Positions 13,071-22,699 of a stretch of DNA of 46,623 nt are shown here, piece after piece. Source of the DNA: Folioceros fuciformis (lineage: Eukaryota; Anthocerotophyta; Anthocerotopsida; Anthocerotales); assembly GCA_049999805.1 (NCBI GenBank), contig JBNGIO010006104.1, positions 62,771 to 109,393 of the forward strand, written 5' to 3'. A model generated the notes under the pieces. The model was not told the DNA's origin. It did not search any database and was given only the letters and a program-made list of their open reading frames with translations. The position numbers and the translations under genes are program-made. Position 1 is the first letter of the stretch, and every line of letters begins with the position of its first letter.

Positions 13071-14650
13071 ATGGTGATCGAGATCTTGTGCGGTAATAGG
13101 CAATACCTGATAGGGAACCGTATGGGTTCTGGATCATTCACATTAGTACATGAAGGTAATGAATATCATCCCCTTGTTTATGTGGGAAGAAAGGTTGAGA
13201 TGTGTGTCTAAAGCTTTGTACATGTTTATGAAGTCACAAGTGAGAACCTCAATAAACCAAAACCGATTGCATTTGCTATCATGATTAGTTGACTCAACTA
13301 ATCCTGTTCATTTTGCATGAACATTCACTCGAAGTTGATGCTAACACTGTTCTCCATTGCTTATGTCCTTCACCATTTCTTGCAGGTTACGACATAAAAG
13401 ATGGGAATGAGGTGGTAATCAAAATACAACATCATTCAAATGAGTACAGCCCATTCGATAGGGAACGAGAGACATATGAAATCTTACAAGACGGTATTGG
13501 TATTCCGAAGCTCCTTGGGTGGCAATCTAATGTTCAGTGCGACGACTGGGGCATGTTTGATGTGCTCATACTTGAGTACCTAAAGCGGTGGAGACCAATT
13601 GGGCTCTCTCTCAAAACAATTTGTCTGGTAGCCTTGCAAATGGTATGATCATTGTATCTTCATTCTCAGTATCATCCTTAGGATTTCACCTTAAATGTAA
13701 CCTAGCAACAAGTATTTTGCTTGTTACAGATCGACATTGTGCAGCACATGCACTCCAAAAATGTGAGTCACCGTAGTCTGAGAGTTCAAAACTTTCTAAT
13801 GAATCCTGACTTCAACCAGGTTGGTGCAGCTCCTTTCTGCAATCTTGGTTTCAATTCATAGCAACATATTTTCACAATGTTTCTCTATGTTTCATTCCAG
13901 CTATACTTAGTAGATTTTAACTATTCAACGATCAAAGATGTTCAAGGAAGGTATGTTAAACCAATTGAAGTATGAGGAACTTGACTTGAATGCGTCCTTC
14001 TCAAATTTATGATGAACTAAGTTTATGGCAGGTATACTGATCTCGAAGATTTAAGCTTAGTGCTACAAAGCTTATGTAAACCTTTAAACAACCCACCACT
14101 AAGCTCAAGCGAAAGTTCAGACAAGTCAACACAAAGCCCAAGTGAAACTTTAGAACATGAGGATGAGACTCCAAATGACCAAGAGGTTCGTAGTATGTGT
14201 TTTAGAGTTGTACTAGACTAAACTAACTGTCTTTTAAGCACTTGCTTAATATCTTTCTTGCTAGCCACAATCATATTGGAACAAACCTTCTTTCACATGC
14301 TTCTCATTTCCTTTGTATGATGTGTGTGGTTTCAGATCTTACGAAATATGGCCAAAGAATTGCGTGAACTTACTCCTTCTCTGAAGTTGGCTAAGATTTA
14401 CAGCTTGTTTAGAGAGATATTTGCACACGTTGTGGAAACGAAAGGTAATTTATTTTAAGCATTAACCCTTGGATTTGTGATGAACTAGTTGTTTTGTTTT
14501 GACATTTTAGTTAGTCTACTACTAATGCAAATGAATAGCTCAATTGATGAAGTTTGCTTAATGTTGATCATTTTATGCTTAATGCAAGTAGGTTATAATA
14601 ACGTTCTCAACTTGAAAAGTCATGAAGATTATGAAGATTATGAAGATTAA
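13071..14650 (+). CDS. CK1-like pseudokinase 2, activation segment missing
   Basis: Exons 13071-13155, 13386-13642, 13730-13819, 13901-13950, 14032-14185, 14336-14444 and 14592-14650 give 267 aa in one frame. Exons 1-4 and 6-7 have exactly the lengths of gene 1. The glycine loop GSGSFTLV and VVIK (Lys41) remain. The catalytic loop is HRSLRVQNF, so the HRD aspartate is Ser130 while Asn135 is kept. DFG is DFN. YTDLEDLSLVLQSLC follows after about 12 residues, as in gene 1. Exon 5 carries a Ser/Glu-rich linker (SSSESSDKSTQSPSE). The tail is GYNNVLNLKSHEDYEDYED, with a tandem YED. Loss of the catalytic Asp argues against phosphotransfer. Confidence 0.85.
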
Positions 14651-14888
14651 CTTAAAATATTGCAAGTTATGAGTGATTTACTGAAAAGAGAAACAGAAGT
14701 TTGTATATGAATATGAAAAATGTATTAAATGTTTATTTTGTAATTTAATCATAATTGAACCTTGACGCTCCACAGCTCGGCAGTAGTATGATTAGCACAA
14801 GCACCTCAGTCTCACAATCGGCGCACCAACAGTGGATGGGCCAGAACATTCGTGCTCATTCCATTCGTGCTCGAATCTGGCTAGCTTA

Positions 14889-15325
14889 CCGGGTCGAATT
14901 CGAGGCAGGGGATCCAGCTCCTGACCAACATGGAAGCTATCGCTCTCGCAATCTCGTCGGGGGTGAGCCGAGGAAGGTAAGAGAGAGTCTGGAACTTGGG
15001 GTTGCCGATGGGATTCCACGGCAGGTCATGCATGGAAACCAGCCATCCCTGAGTTCAGCACGTCGAACCGCACTCGATCTTGCGCATTGGATTTCCAAGA
15101 CGCCGATCCACGGCAGGGACTGTACCTGCATGCAGCTCACACGGCTGCCGCTGCTCACGGTCCTGGAGCCAACGAGACTGGCTGTGCTGACGGAGGAAGC
15201 AGCCCCGAACTTGAGGCCCATGAGGGCCGGCACGATGGCGGCCTCTGAGACGGTGCAGAGGGGGAAGCGGCAACGAATGCGGGCGCTGCCGCAACGGAGG
15301 ACGTGATGGCGACTACGGGAGCCCT
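14889..15325 (-). pseudogene. RBCS pseudogene, unit C
   Basis: Homologous to exons 1 and 2 of the intact RBCS copies. The start codon is AGG instead of ATG (15325-15323). A one-base deletion after the ASP codons shifts the frame of the transit peptide, which resumes as [18 protein letters not shown]. The acceptor of intron 1 is altered (GTGCAGGTGTGG has become CTGCCGTGG). Exon 2 has several replacements ([20 protein letters not shown]). Exon 3 is missing; only traces of the intron 2 flank remain toward 14760. It is clearly dead, yet it sits in the same place relative to the facing CK1-like gene 3. Confidence 0.9.
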
Positions 15326-16229
15326 GGCGCAGTAAGCAGATGAAGAGATCGAGAGGAAAGATTACTGAAAGTATCGTCAATGATGCCTGTGCCGTGCTGG
15401 AGGCTGAGGATGTGTTACGCTCGATTAGTATGCATGCGAGAGGAAGATGGGAGAGGCCACCGATGTTTCCAAGGATTGGGCTACTTTGGAGGAAATAAGC
15501 TTCGTAGTAGAGGGCCCTTACAAGGCAGCAAGCCAGGATCACCATGGAAACAAATGGCTCCAACTTGGTCCCGTGAAGATGCAGGGAGGGCTGGATCGCA
15601 GAACGCCACACCAAGTCGTTGCACGGCGATGCCAATGCATGGCCAGACTATGTGAGTCCTGAATCCCTGTTGGCTGTTGTTGCTGAATCGGGAGGAACAG
15701 CTGATGCTTGCGAAGAAATGCAGCTTCTGAGGAATTTCACGTTCAGAGCTCCACCGCTCAACCGGGAACTTCAGAGCTACACCATTTAGGGCTGTGGAAG
15801 GTACCTCATCATGTATCATTTGAAATAGTTTAAAATATTACGATAATAATGGTTCGATAGAAAAGACATCTTTTGAAATATTCTAACGGTACACTTGTAT
15901 AGGAATATGAAACATATCACTAGGTCAAGAGGGAATGCCAATTGTTGTTAGCCGATGTTAGGAGGGAATGCCAATTGTTAGTTGATGTTTATAAATCTCA
16001 ATGAAGAATGGTTGGAAGTTGTTGGGGACTCCCATAATGTATGCTTAGTGTGGCTGGAAAGACTCTCTTCCGACCCATATGCTGCAGCGTCTACTTTTCA
16101 ATCTCTAGGCGAACAATATCATTGAATGTGAACAATGTGTGTATCTACTCCTATGCAGATTTAGTTTTACCTCTGTGAGTAATTGAGAGTATTGGGTTCC
16201 TTCCTTAGCTCAACCAAAACAATTAAGCT
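15326..16229. promoter_or_regulatory. intergenic region, RBCS pseudogene C / CK1-like 3
   Basis: About 0.9 kb, homologous to the divergent promoter interval of unit B (for example GTAGTAGAGGGCCCTTACA in both, near 15505 and 12318). It survives although its RBCS partner is dead. It ends in the conserved leader CAACCAAAACAATTAAGCT just before the ATG at 16230. Confidence 0.5.
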
Positions 16230-18496
16230 ATGGCTGTAGAGATATGGTGTGATAAGAAGGCATATTTGATGGGGAACCCCTTTGGTTCTGGAATATGGGC
16301 AACATTCCATGAAGGTAAGTTACATGCTCAGTTTCTACATCAAGCAATGCATAAAAAGTTGAGTCATCCATTCTACTTGTAATATGCACATGGTTTATTC
16401 CTTCGTTACTATGTATTACACATTGCTAAACAACAACCCTAAACTCTACGCTATGGAATCCATACTTCTGCACAGTTTACGAATATAGCTCCTTTGTTTA
16501 TGTGGAAAGAAAGTATGGGATATGAGTCTACAAGCTATTGATTAGTTAGTTCAGTGAGCTACAAGCTATTGACTAGTTGAACGAGCGAGTTGAGCTGCAA
16601 GTTGTTCATTAGTTGCATGAGCTGCAAGTTGTTCATTAGTTGCATGAGTTGCAAGTTGTTCATTAGTTGCATGAGCTGCAAGCTNNNNNNNNNNTTGATT
16701 AGTTGCATGAGCTACAAGCTGTTGATTAGTTGCATGAGCTACAAGCTGTTGATTAGATGCATGAGCTACAAGATGTTGATTAGGCGAATGAGTTGAACTG
16801 CAAGTTGTTGATTAGGAGAATGAATTGAACTGCAGGCTGTTGATTAGGCAAATGAGTTAAGTTGCAAGCTACAAGCTATTGATTAGTTGAGTGAGTGAGT
16901 TGCAAGCTGTTGATTAGTTGGGTGGTTAAGTTGCAAGCTATTGATTAGGTGAATGAGTTCAACTACAAGTTGATGAGTTGCATGAGCTGCAAGCTGTTGA
17001 TTAGTTGCATGAGCTACAAGCTGTGGATGAGTTGCATGAGCTGCAAGCTATTGATTAATTGAATGAGCTGAAACTTTCCTGCAGGTTTTGACTTAGAAGA
17101 AGCTGACACGGTGACAATCAAATTACATTCTACCTTAACCAATTATAACTTATTTGATATAGAAGTAGAGGCCTACCAAACCCTACAACAAGGTATCGGT
17201 ATTCCAAAGCTCCATGGGTTTGACTCTAATGTTGATTGTGGAGAGCATGGCACATTTGATATGCTCATAATTGACGACCTAAAGCGTTGGAAAGCATATA
17301 ATCTCTCTCTCAAAACAATTTGTCTGATAGCCTTGCAAATGGTATGATCATTATACCTTCATTATGAACATCATTCTAAGCATTGCACATAAAATATAAC
17401 CTTACAACAAGTGTGTCTCTTATTGCAGATTGACATTGTGCAATACATGCACTCCAAAAATGTGTATCACGGATTTTTGGTTCTTCAAAATTTTCTGGTG
17501 GATCCCAGCTTTAGCCAGGTTGGTGTAGCTCTTTTTCCTGCTTTTTCTTTTTTTTAAATATATATATATATAACAACATGAAATCTTTACGACGTTTCTA
17601 ATAATGTTTTTGTTTCAGTTGTATATAATACAATTTATTTTTTCAACAATGGAAGACACTGAAGCAAGGTATGTTAAACCAAGTGAAGGTAAGGCCTTGA
17701 CTTAAATATGTCCTCATAACATGATTTTATGGCAGGTATATTGATCTCGAAGATTTAAACTTAGCACTACAAAGGTTGTGTTTATCCTCAAAGCATGAAC
17801 AAAGCCCAAGCGGAACTTCAGAACATGAAGATGAGAAACAAGATGAACAACATGCTTCAGTAGATGAAGATGAGAAACAAGATGAACAGCAAGCGTCAGA
17901 AGATGAAGATGAGAAACAACATGAACAGCAAGCTTCACAAGACGAAGATGAGAAACAACATGAACAGCAAGCTTCACAAGACGAAGATGAGAAACAACAT
18001 GAACAACAAGCTTTGGAGCATGAAGATGAGAAACAACATGAGCAGCAGGTTTGTAGTATGGATTTTAGTGTAAGCTAATTCTCTTTCAAGCACTTTGGCA
18101 TCCTTCTTATTACCCACAATCAAATCTTCCTTCCCTTTCACCTACTTCTCACTTCCTTCCTATGATATCTTTTTGGTTTTCAGATCTTACTAGATATTGA
18201 TAACAAATTGCGTGAACTTTATACTCGTGTGGAGTCAGAAGATATTTATACGATGTTGAGGCAGACTTTTTCAGATGTTATAGAGAGCCAAGGTAATTTA
18301 TTCTAAGCAATTTTTCTTCTTGGGTATTTGATGAATTAGTTGTTTTAATTTGGCATTGTAGTTAACTTGGTAGTGTTGTAAATGAATTGTTAAATTGATA
18401 AAATTTATTTAACATTAACTATTTCATTATTACTCAATCCATGTAGGTTATGATAATGTCCTAGACTTGAAAGATCATGAAGATCGTGATAATTAA
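16230..18496 (+). CDS. CK1-like pseudokinase 3, with acidic 13-residue repeats
   Basis: Exons 16230-16314, 17085-17341, 17429-17518, 17619-17668, 17736-18048, 18184-18292 and 18447-18496 give 317 aa. The first four exons have exactly the gene 1 and 2 sizes. It keeps GSGIWATF and VTIK, but the catalytic loop is HGFLVLQNF and DFG is QFI. Both catalytic and Mg-binding aspartates are gone, so it is the most degenerate copy. IDLEDLNLALQRLC follows. Exon 5 then encodes six tandem units of about 13 residues, type DEDEKQHEQQAS, highly acidic and Gln-rich. The tail is GYDNVLDLKDHEDRDN. Intron 1 is 770 nt, contains a minisatellite and spans an assembly gap. The frame is intact in all exons. Confidence 0.85.
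16570..17065. repeat. 27-bp minisatellite in intron 1 of CK1-like 3
   Basis: Diverged copies of a unit close to TTAGTTGCATGAGCTGCAAG plus CTGTTGA, period 27 bp. Some units vary (TTAGGCGAATGAGTTGAACT). The array fills most of the intron and is interrupted by ten N at 16685-16694, so its true length is unknown. Confidence 0.9.
16685..16694. other. assembly gap (10 N)
   Basis: Ten N inside the minisatellite, where short-read assembly commonly fails. Confidence 1.
17826..18048 (+). repeat. 39-bp coding tandem repeat in CK1-like 3
   Basis: About six copies of a 39-bp unit (GAAGATGAGAAACAACATGA and following), in frame, encoding DEDEKQ(H/D)EQQAS. The two central units are almost identical, suggesting recent expansion. 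It lies in the variable linker that is short in the other three copies. Confidence 0.92.
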
Positions 18497-19299
18497 CTTC
18501 AAATATTGCAACTCAAAAAAATGAAAAACATATGGATACATACAAGTTATTTAAAATGCTCTTATTAATTTAAATATTTTATTATACATAAAATATTAAA
18601 TTCTATGTATTAAGGAATAGAGTGTGATGTACTCTTATATTATTGCCTAACATTTTACATGAGTCGAAGCCCAATACTTTATATAGGTTGGTCGAGCAAG
18701 CTCAATTAGCACCTTAATCCTTCAGTGGGTTTAGGGTTTAGGGTTTAGCCTACTTTAGTCTACATGTTTGGCCTTCTTAAGTAGTGGGTTTAGGGTTTAG
18801 GGTTTAGCCTACTTTAGTCTACATGTTCGGCCTTGTGAAGTAAGGTATGCTAGTGCACATTGGGTTCATGAGACTTTGATATTCAGACACAGAAGAAACC
18901 CATTTATGGAAAAAACTCAAGGAAAAACCATCTCACAAAGAGACTTAGGTGGCTTCTGCCTAAACTTTCTTTTAGGAAAACCCATTGACCATGGCATCCA
19001 TGTTGCATATGGTGTGCAACAAAGGGCAAAGAAGACTCCTTAATTTCTCTTTTTACAGCAGCCACATCGAGTTCGTTGATACACCAGACGAACCAACTCT
19101 CAGCAACTACACCAAATGAACTTGTCCATCCAAAAACACATAATCCTATCATAGACATCTAGTTGCACCTCCTTCCTCACACACCCACCATAGTTTCGCA
19201 ATATGTATGCTTAAAGTGTCTTTCTTTAGTCATTTACGATTAAGGATTGTGAAAGGGAATTAGAAGTATATGCTCATATGCTCAAGTGTAGGTAGACCC
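18497..19299. other. gene-free AT-rich spacer after CK1-like 3
   Basis: No gene seen. It contains the telomere-like duplication described separately. The minus-strand open frame at 18904-19158 has no recognisable motif. Confidence 0.55.
18724..18841 (+). repeat. telomere-like TTTAGGG motifs in a 59-bp duplication
   Basis: GGGTTTAGGGTTTAGGGTTTAG occurs twice, within a 59-bp unit repeated in tandem (starting at 18724 and 18783). The rest of each unit is CCTACTTTAGTCTACATGTT. TTTAGGG is the common plant telomere repeat. With three repeats per block this is a short interstitial motif, not a telomere. Confidence 0.85.
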
Positions 19300-19760
19300 A
19301 ATGGAGCTCAGCTCTTGCTTTTGAAGGTCTCATGTTGAGGGAAGCCAAGGAGCAAGCCTTAATGCGCTCAATGTGACCAAGAAAGCAAATCAACTTACCT
19401 TGATGAAGTTGCCATGAGGGTTGAATCATAGAAACCACATCAAAATTGGTGTGCAGTGATGCCAATGTGTGGCCAAACTATGGTAGTCCTGAATCCCAAG
19501 TGGTTGCTATCCCTAAATAGGGTGAGAGAAACAAGTTGATCAACTTGCTCCTCTCGGCTAGTTTGCTTACATCATGCATGATGTAGTATGCAAACAAATA
19601 TAGCTCTTGTGCAATTTTTGGATAGGTTCATACACGCACTCACTTCACCATTTAGGGTAGTGGAAAGTAGCTCATTATACATATCATTTGAAAATAGTTT
19701 AATATCTTATAATTATTATAATTTACTCAATGAGAAATATTTAAGAATAATATAGCGATA
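19300..19760 (-). pseudogene. RBCS upstream remnant, unit D
   Basis: This is homologous to the RBCS-upstream DNA of units B and C (12320-12640 and 15480-15830). Shared strings include GATGCCAATG near 19456, the CCTGAATCCC block near 19488 and the TTTAGGGTAGTGGAAAGTAG block near 19652. No RBCS exon is found to its left, so the gene was deleted while its upstream DNA and the facing CK1-like gene 4 survived. Confidence 0.7.
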
Positions 19761-20460
19761 CACTTGGATAAGAATATGAATAGGTAATGAGAGAATTGTA
19801 ATCACCAATCAACGTTCTTGAATTTAAATTGAAAAGAGATGGGAACATATCTTATAGGGGACTCCCATAGTGTATGCCTAGTGTGACACGAAAGAGATAC
19901 TTCTGATCACTTGCCGCAACATCTTCCTTTCAATCTCCAGGTCAATCTCTCTTGGACTTTAGAAATCGTTAGGGCTGCATTCATAGTAGTTGAGCTTGTG
20001 AACTGAATTCAAGCAGCCGTAGGCATTTCTCCATTCCTTTGCCTTAGAGAAATCCATGTAGTATGGCAGGGTTATTAGTATGCAAGGCTTAGCTAAGCCC
20101 TAAAAGGCAGAGCCAAGTTCTGAAAGCTTTTCATAACCTGGCCATCTCGTTTTGATATCAGTAGGGATTAAGATTGCATACAGATGAATCTATTGTTCAC
20201 TTCCATTCTAACCATTTTGTTCTCCTCCATTTTGTTCTCATCTCAAGGTTTCACTCCTACACCAGCATTTCAAGAATATCTCCAAGTAAGCACATGTTAC
20301 CTCTGTTTTGAGTGTCAAGCTGCTCTAATCCCATTGCCTAAGTTTATGCATAGGGTTTAGGAGGTGCTCCAATATCCGCATCCATTCAAATTTCATCCAT
20401 ATCCATTACAGAGAAGACAAGATTGGGTTCCTTTCTCAGCTCAACTAAACCAATTTAGCT
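19761..20460. promoter_or_regulatory. upstream region of CK1-like 4
   Basis: Homologous to the gene-proximal intergenic DNA of unit A, including one degenerate copy of its 133-bp repeat near 20300-20360. The last bases before the ATG (CAACTAAACCAATTTAGCT) match the leader of units B and C. A pyrimidine-rich stretch ending in AG about 25-30 nt before the ATG is seen in all four units and could be the acceptor of a 5' untranslated intron. Confidence 0.4.
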
Positions 20461-22053
20461 ATGGCTATTGAGATCTCCTGCAATGGGAAGCAATACTTGA
20501 TAAGGAGCCCTATTGGTGCTGGATCTATAGCAGATGTATATGAAGGTAAGTGACATGCTGAATTTCTACACCAAGCTATGCATATAGACAAGTTCAGCTC
20601 AGTAGCTCATTCCTTATGTATTACACTTCGCTGAAGAACAACAAATACATTGAACAATGGAAACAATACTTGTGCAAGTCCCTCTGTTTGTGTGTCTACA
20701 AAGTAGATTGATGCACCTCTATGTACAGGTCTTAAGTAATGCTCATAGTCTTCTTGAATGAACACTCATTGTAATCTGATGCTAATGTGATTATCCATTA
20801 CTAACTTCTTTTACTATTTTTCCGCAGGTCTAGACGTAGAAACTGGCAATCAGGTGGCAATCAAAGCGCATCCTCGACGAAGGGGGGATAGAGATCTGTT
20901 TCACACCGAACAATTAGCATATCAAATCCTAAAAGATGGTACTGGTATTCCAAAGCTTTATGGGTTTCAAACTAGCTTTATGTTTGCAGACTTAGGCAAA
21001 CATGACATCCTTGTAATCGAATACTTAAAGCAATGGAGATCATCAGCGCTCTCTCTCAAAACAATATGTCTATTAGCATTACAAATGGTATGATTATCAT
21101 ATCATTATGGCTAATATTATTCTCCGTTTTCCATATCAAATGTAACATGACACAAGTATGTCTCATCTCGCAGATCGACATCGTGCAATACATGCACTCC
21201 AAAAAAGTGACTCACTGTGATCTGAAACTTGACCATTTTCTCATGGATATCAACTTCAGCCAGGTTGGTGTGAAGTCTTCCTGAAATCCTCATCTCCTAC
21301 CATAACAACATATTTTCTCTCTTTTTATGTCTTTTTTGTTTTATTTTTTCAGCTACGTGTAATAGATTTCAATTGTTCAAGAATCGACAATCTCTCACAA
21401 AAGTATGTTAAACCTCTTGATGTATATCCGACTTTTGTCTTTCCCAAATCCCTCATAAACTAATACTTGTAGCTAGCAGGTGGATTGATTTTCGTTATTT
21501 GAACTTATCCCTACAAAAATTATGTGAACACTTCGAACATCCACCAGAAAGCTTATTTGTACCTTCAAGACATGAAGAGAATAAACAGCATGACCTGAAG
21601 GTTTGCAGTCTGTGTTTTAGTGTCCTGCTTACTAATGTTCATTTAAGCAATTTCATAATCTGAGTAATCTTCCTTCAAATTCATCTGATTCATTTGATTC
21701 CCTATCTATGATCTCTGTGGTGTTCAGATCTTACAAAATGTTGTTCTTGATTTGCGAGAATATAGTTTAGAAGAGTCAGATGAACTTTACTCGATATTGA
21801 GAGAGATTTTTTTGAAAGTTATCAAGAGTGAAGGTACTTTGTTTCAAGCATGATTCTTGGGTGTGTGATGCACTAAGTTTTGATGTGTGTTTGCATTAGC
21901 TTAGTAGTTAACATAGTGCCTTAGTTTGTGTTACACATGAGTAGTTGAATTGATGAAATTCACTCAATGTTGTATCTGTTGTTGATCATCTTCTACTTGA
22001 TACATGTAGGTTATGACACCATCCTTGACTTGAAAGATGATGAAACAAATTGA
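20461..22053 (+). CDS. CK1-like pseudokinase 4, activation segment missing
   Basis: Exons 20461-20545, 20828-21087, 21174-21263, 21353-21402, 21480-21600, 21728-21833 and 22010-22053 give 251 aa in one frame. Kept: GAGSIADV glycine loop, VAIK (Lys41), TGIPKLYGF, LSLKTICLLALQM, and MHSKKVTHCDLKLDHF with Asp131 and Lys133. Degenerate: HRD is HCD, the loop Asn is His, DFG is DFN. WIDFRYLNLSLQKLC follows without an activation segment. The tail is GYDTILDLKDDETN. With genes 1 and 2 it keeps a possible Mg-binding Asp in DxN, so ATP binding without normal catalysis is conceivable. Confidence 0.85.
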
Positions 22054-22699
22054 TGGGAAAGAGATTATGGAGGCAAGGCCCCCATCCATTACTTCAATCT
22101 TGATCATATAGTCAAAAGAGGAAGAAGCTTGAAAAAAATTAGGGATGTCTTGAAACCCAGAATGTCTTTTGCATGCTCAATGCTACTTAGCTTAGCTTAG
22201 CTCAGAAAAAGTGGTTATCTGTCACCAAGCTCGATTTGCTGTCAATGGAAAGCAGCCAGCCACATAATTCACTCCATGCTGCTCATGCCAACTCTTACTC
22301 ACACAGCTGGTTTCAAGCAGTCAAGTAAAAGTAATTGTAATTGTGGTAAAAGAAAAGGCTGAATAGGCAGGTATTATGGTCGGAAATTGGCTTAGACCCG
22401 ATGGGGTTACAACAGGTTAGTCGGGCACCGAATGCCACCGACAGCCGAGGGCGTACAGGATACAAAGAGACGGACGGCGTACAGTATGTACCGTAGTACG
22501 TATCGCACAGACCACAGTCGTCAAACGATTCCGATGCCGCATCTTCCTCGACAGTGCACGCAAGAGAGGCAATGCCGGGACGAGTTGGACTGTCTCTGCT
22601 TAGCCTTCCTCCCCCTTGTCGACCCCCCTCCTCCATGCGTCCTCCCTGGCCTGGCCTGCACTGCCCGCCCGCCCGCGGCCTGCGCCTTCTCGCTCTCTT
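22054..22699. other. intergenic, CK1-like 4 to SYMRK
   Basis: 646 bp holding the 3' end of CK1-like 4 and the 5' region of SYMRK. GC content rises sharply from about 22400. The overlapping open frames at 22313-22901 are GC-rich shadow frames without motifs. No TATA box is obvious. Confidence 0.5.

Noticed and set aside
16685-16694. Possible CRISPR-like spacing of repeats
   Set aside because: The repeats are contiguous minisatellite units without unique spacers, and the DNA is eukaryotic.
16590-16796. Frame with repeated MSCKLFISC
   Set aside because: It is translation of the intronic 27-bp minisatellite of CK1-like 3, and it crosses an N gap.
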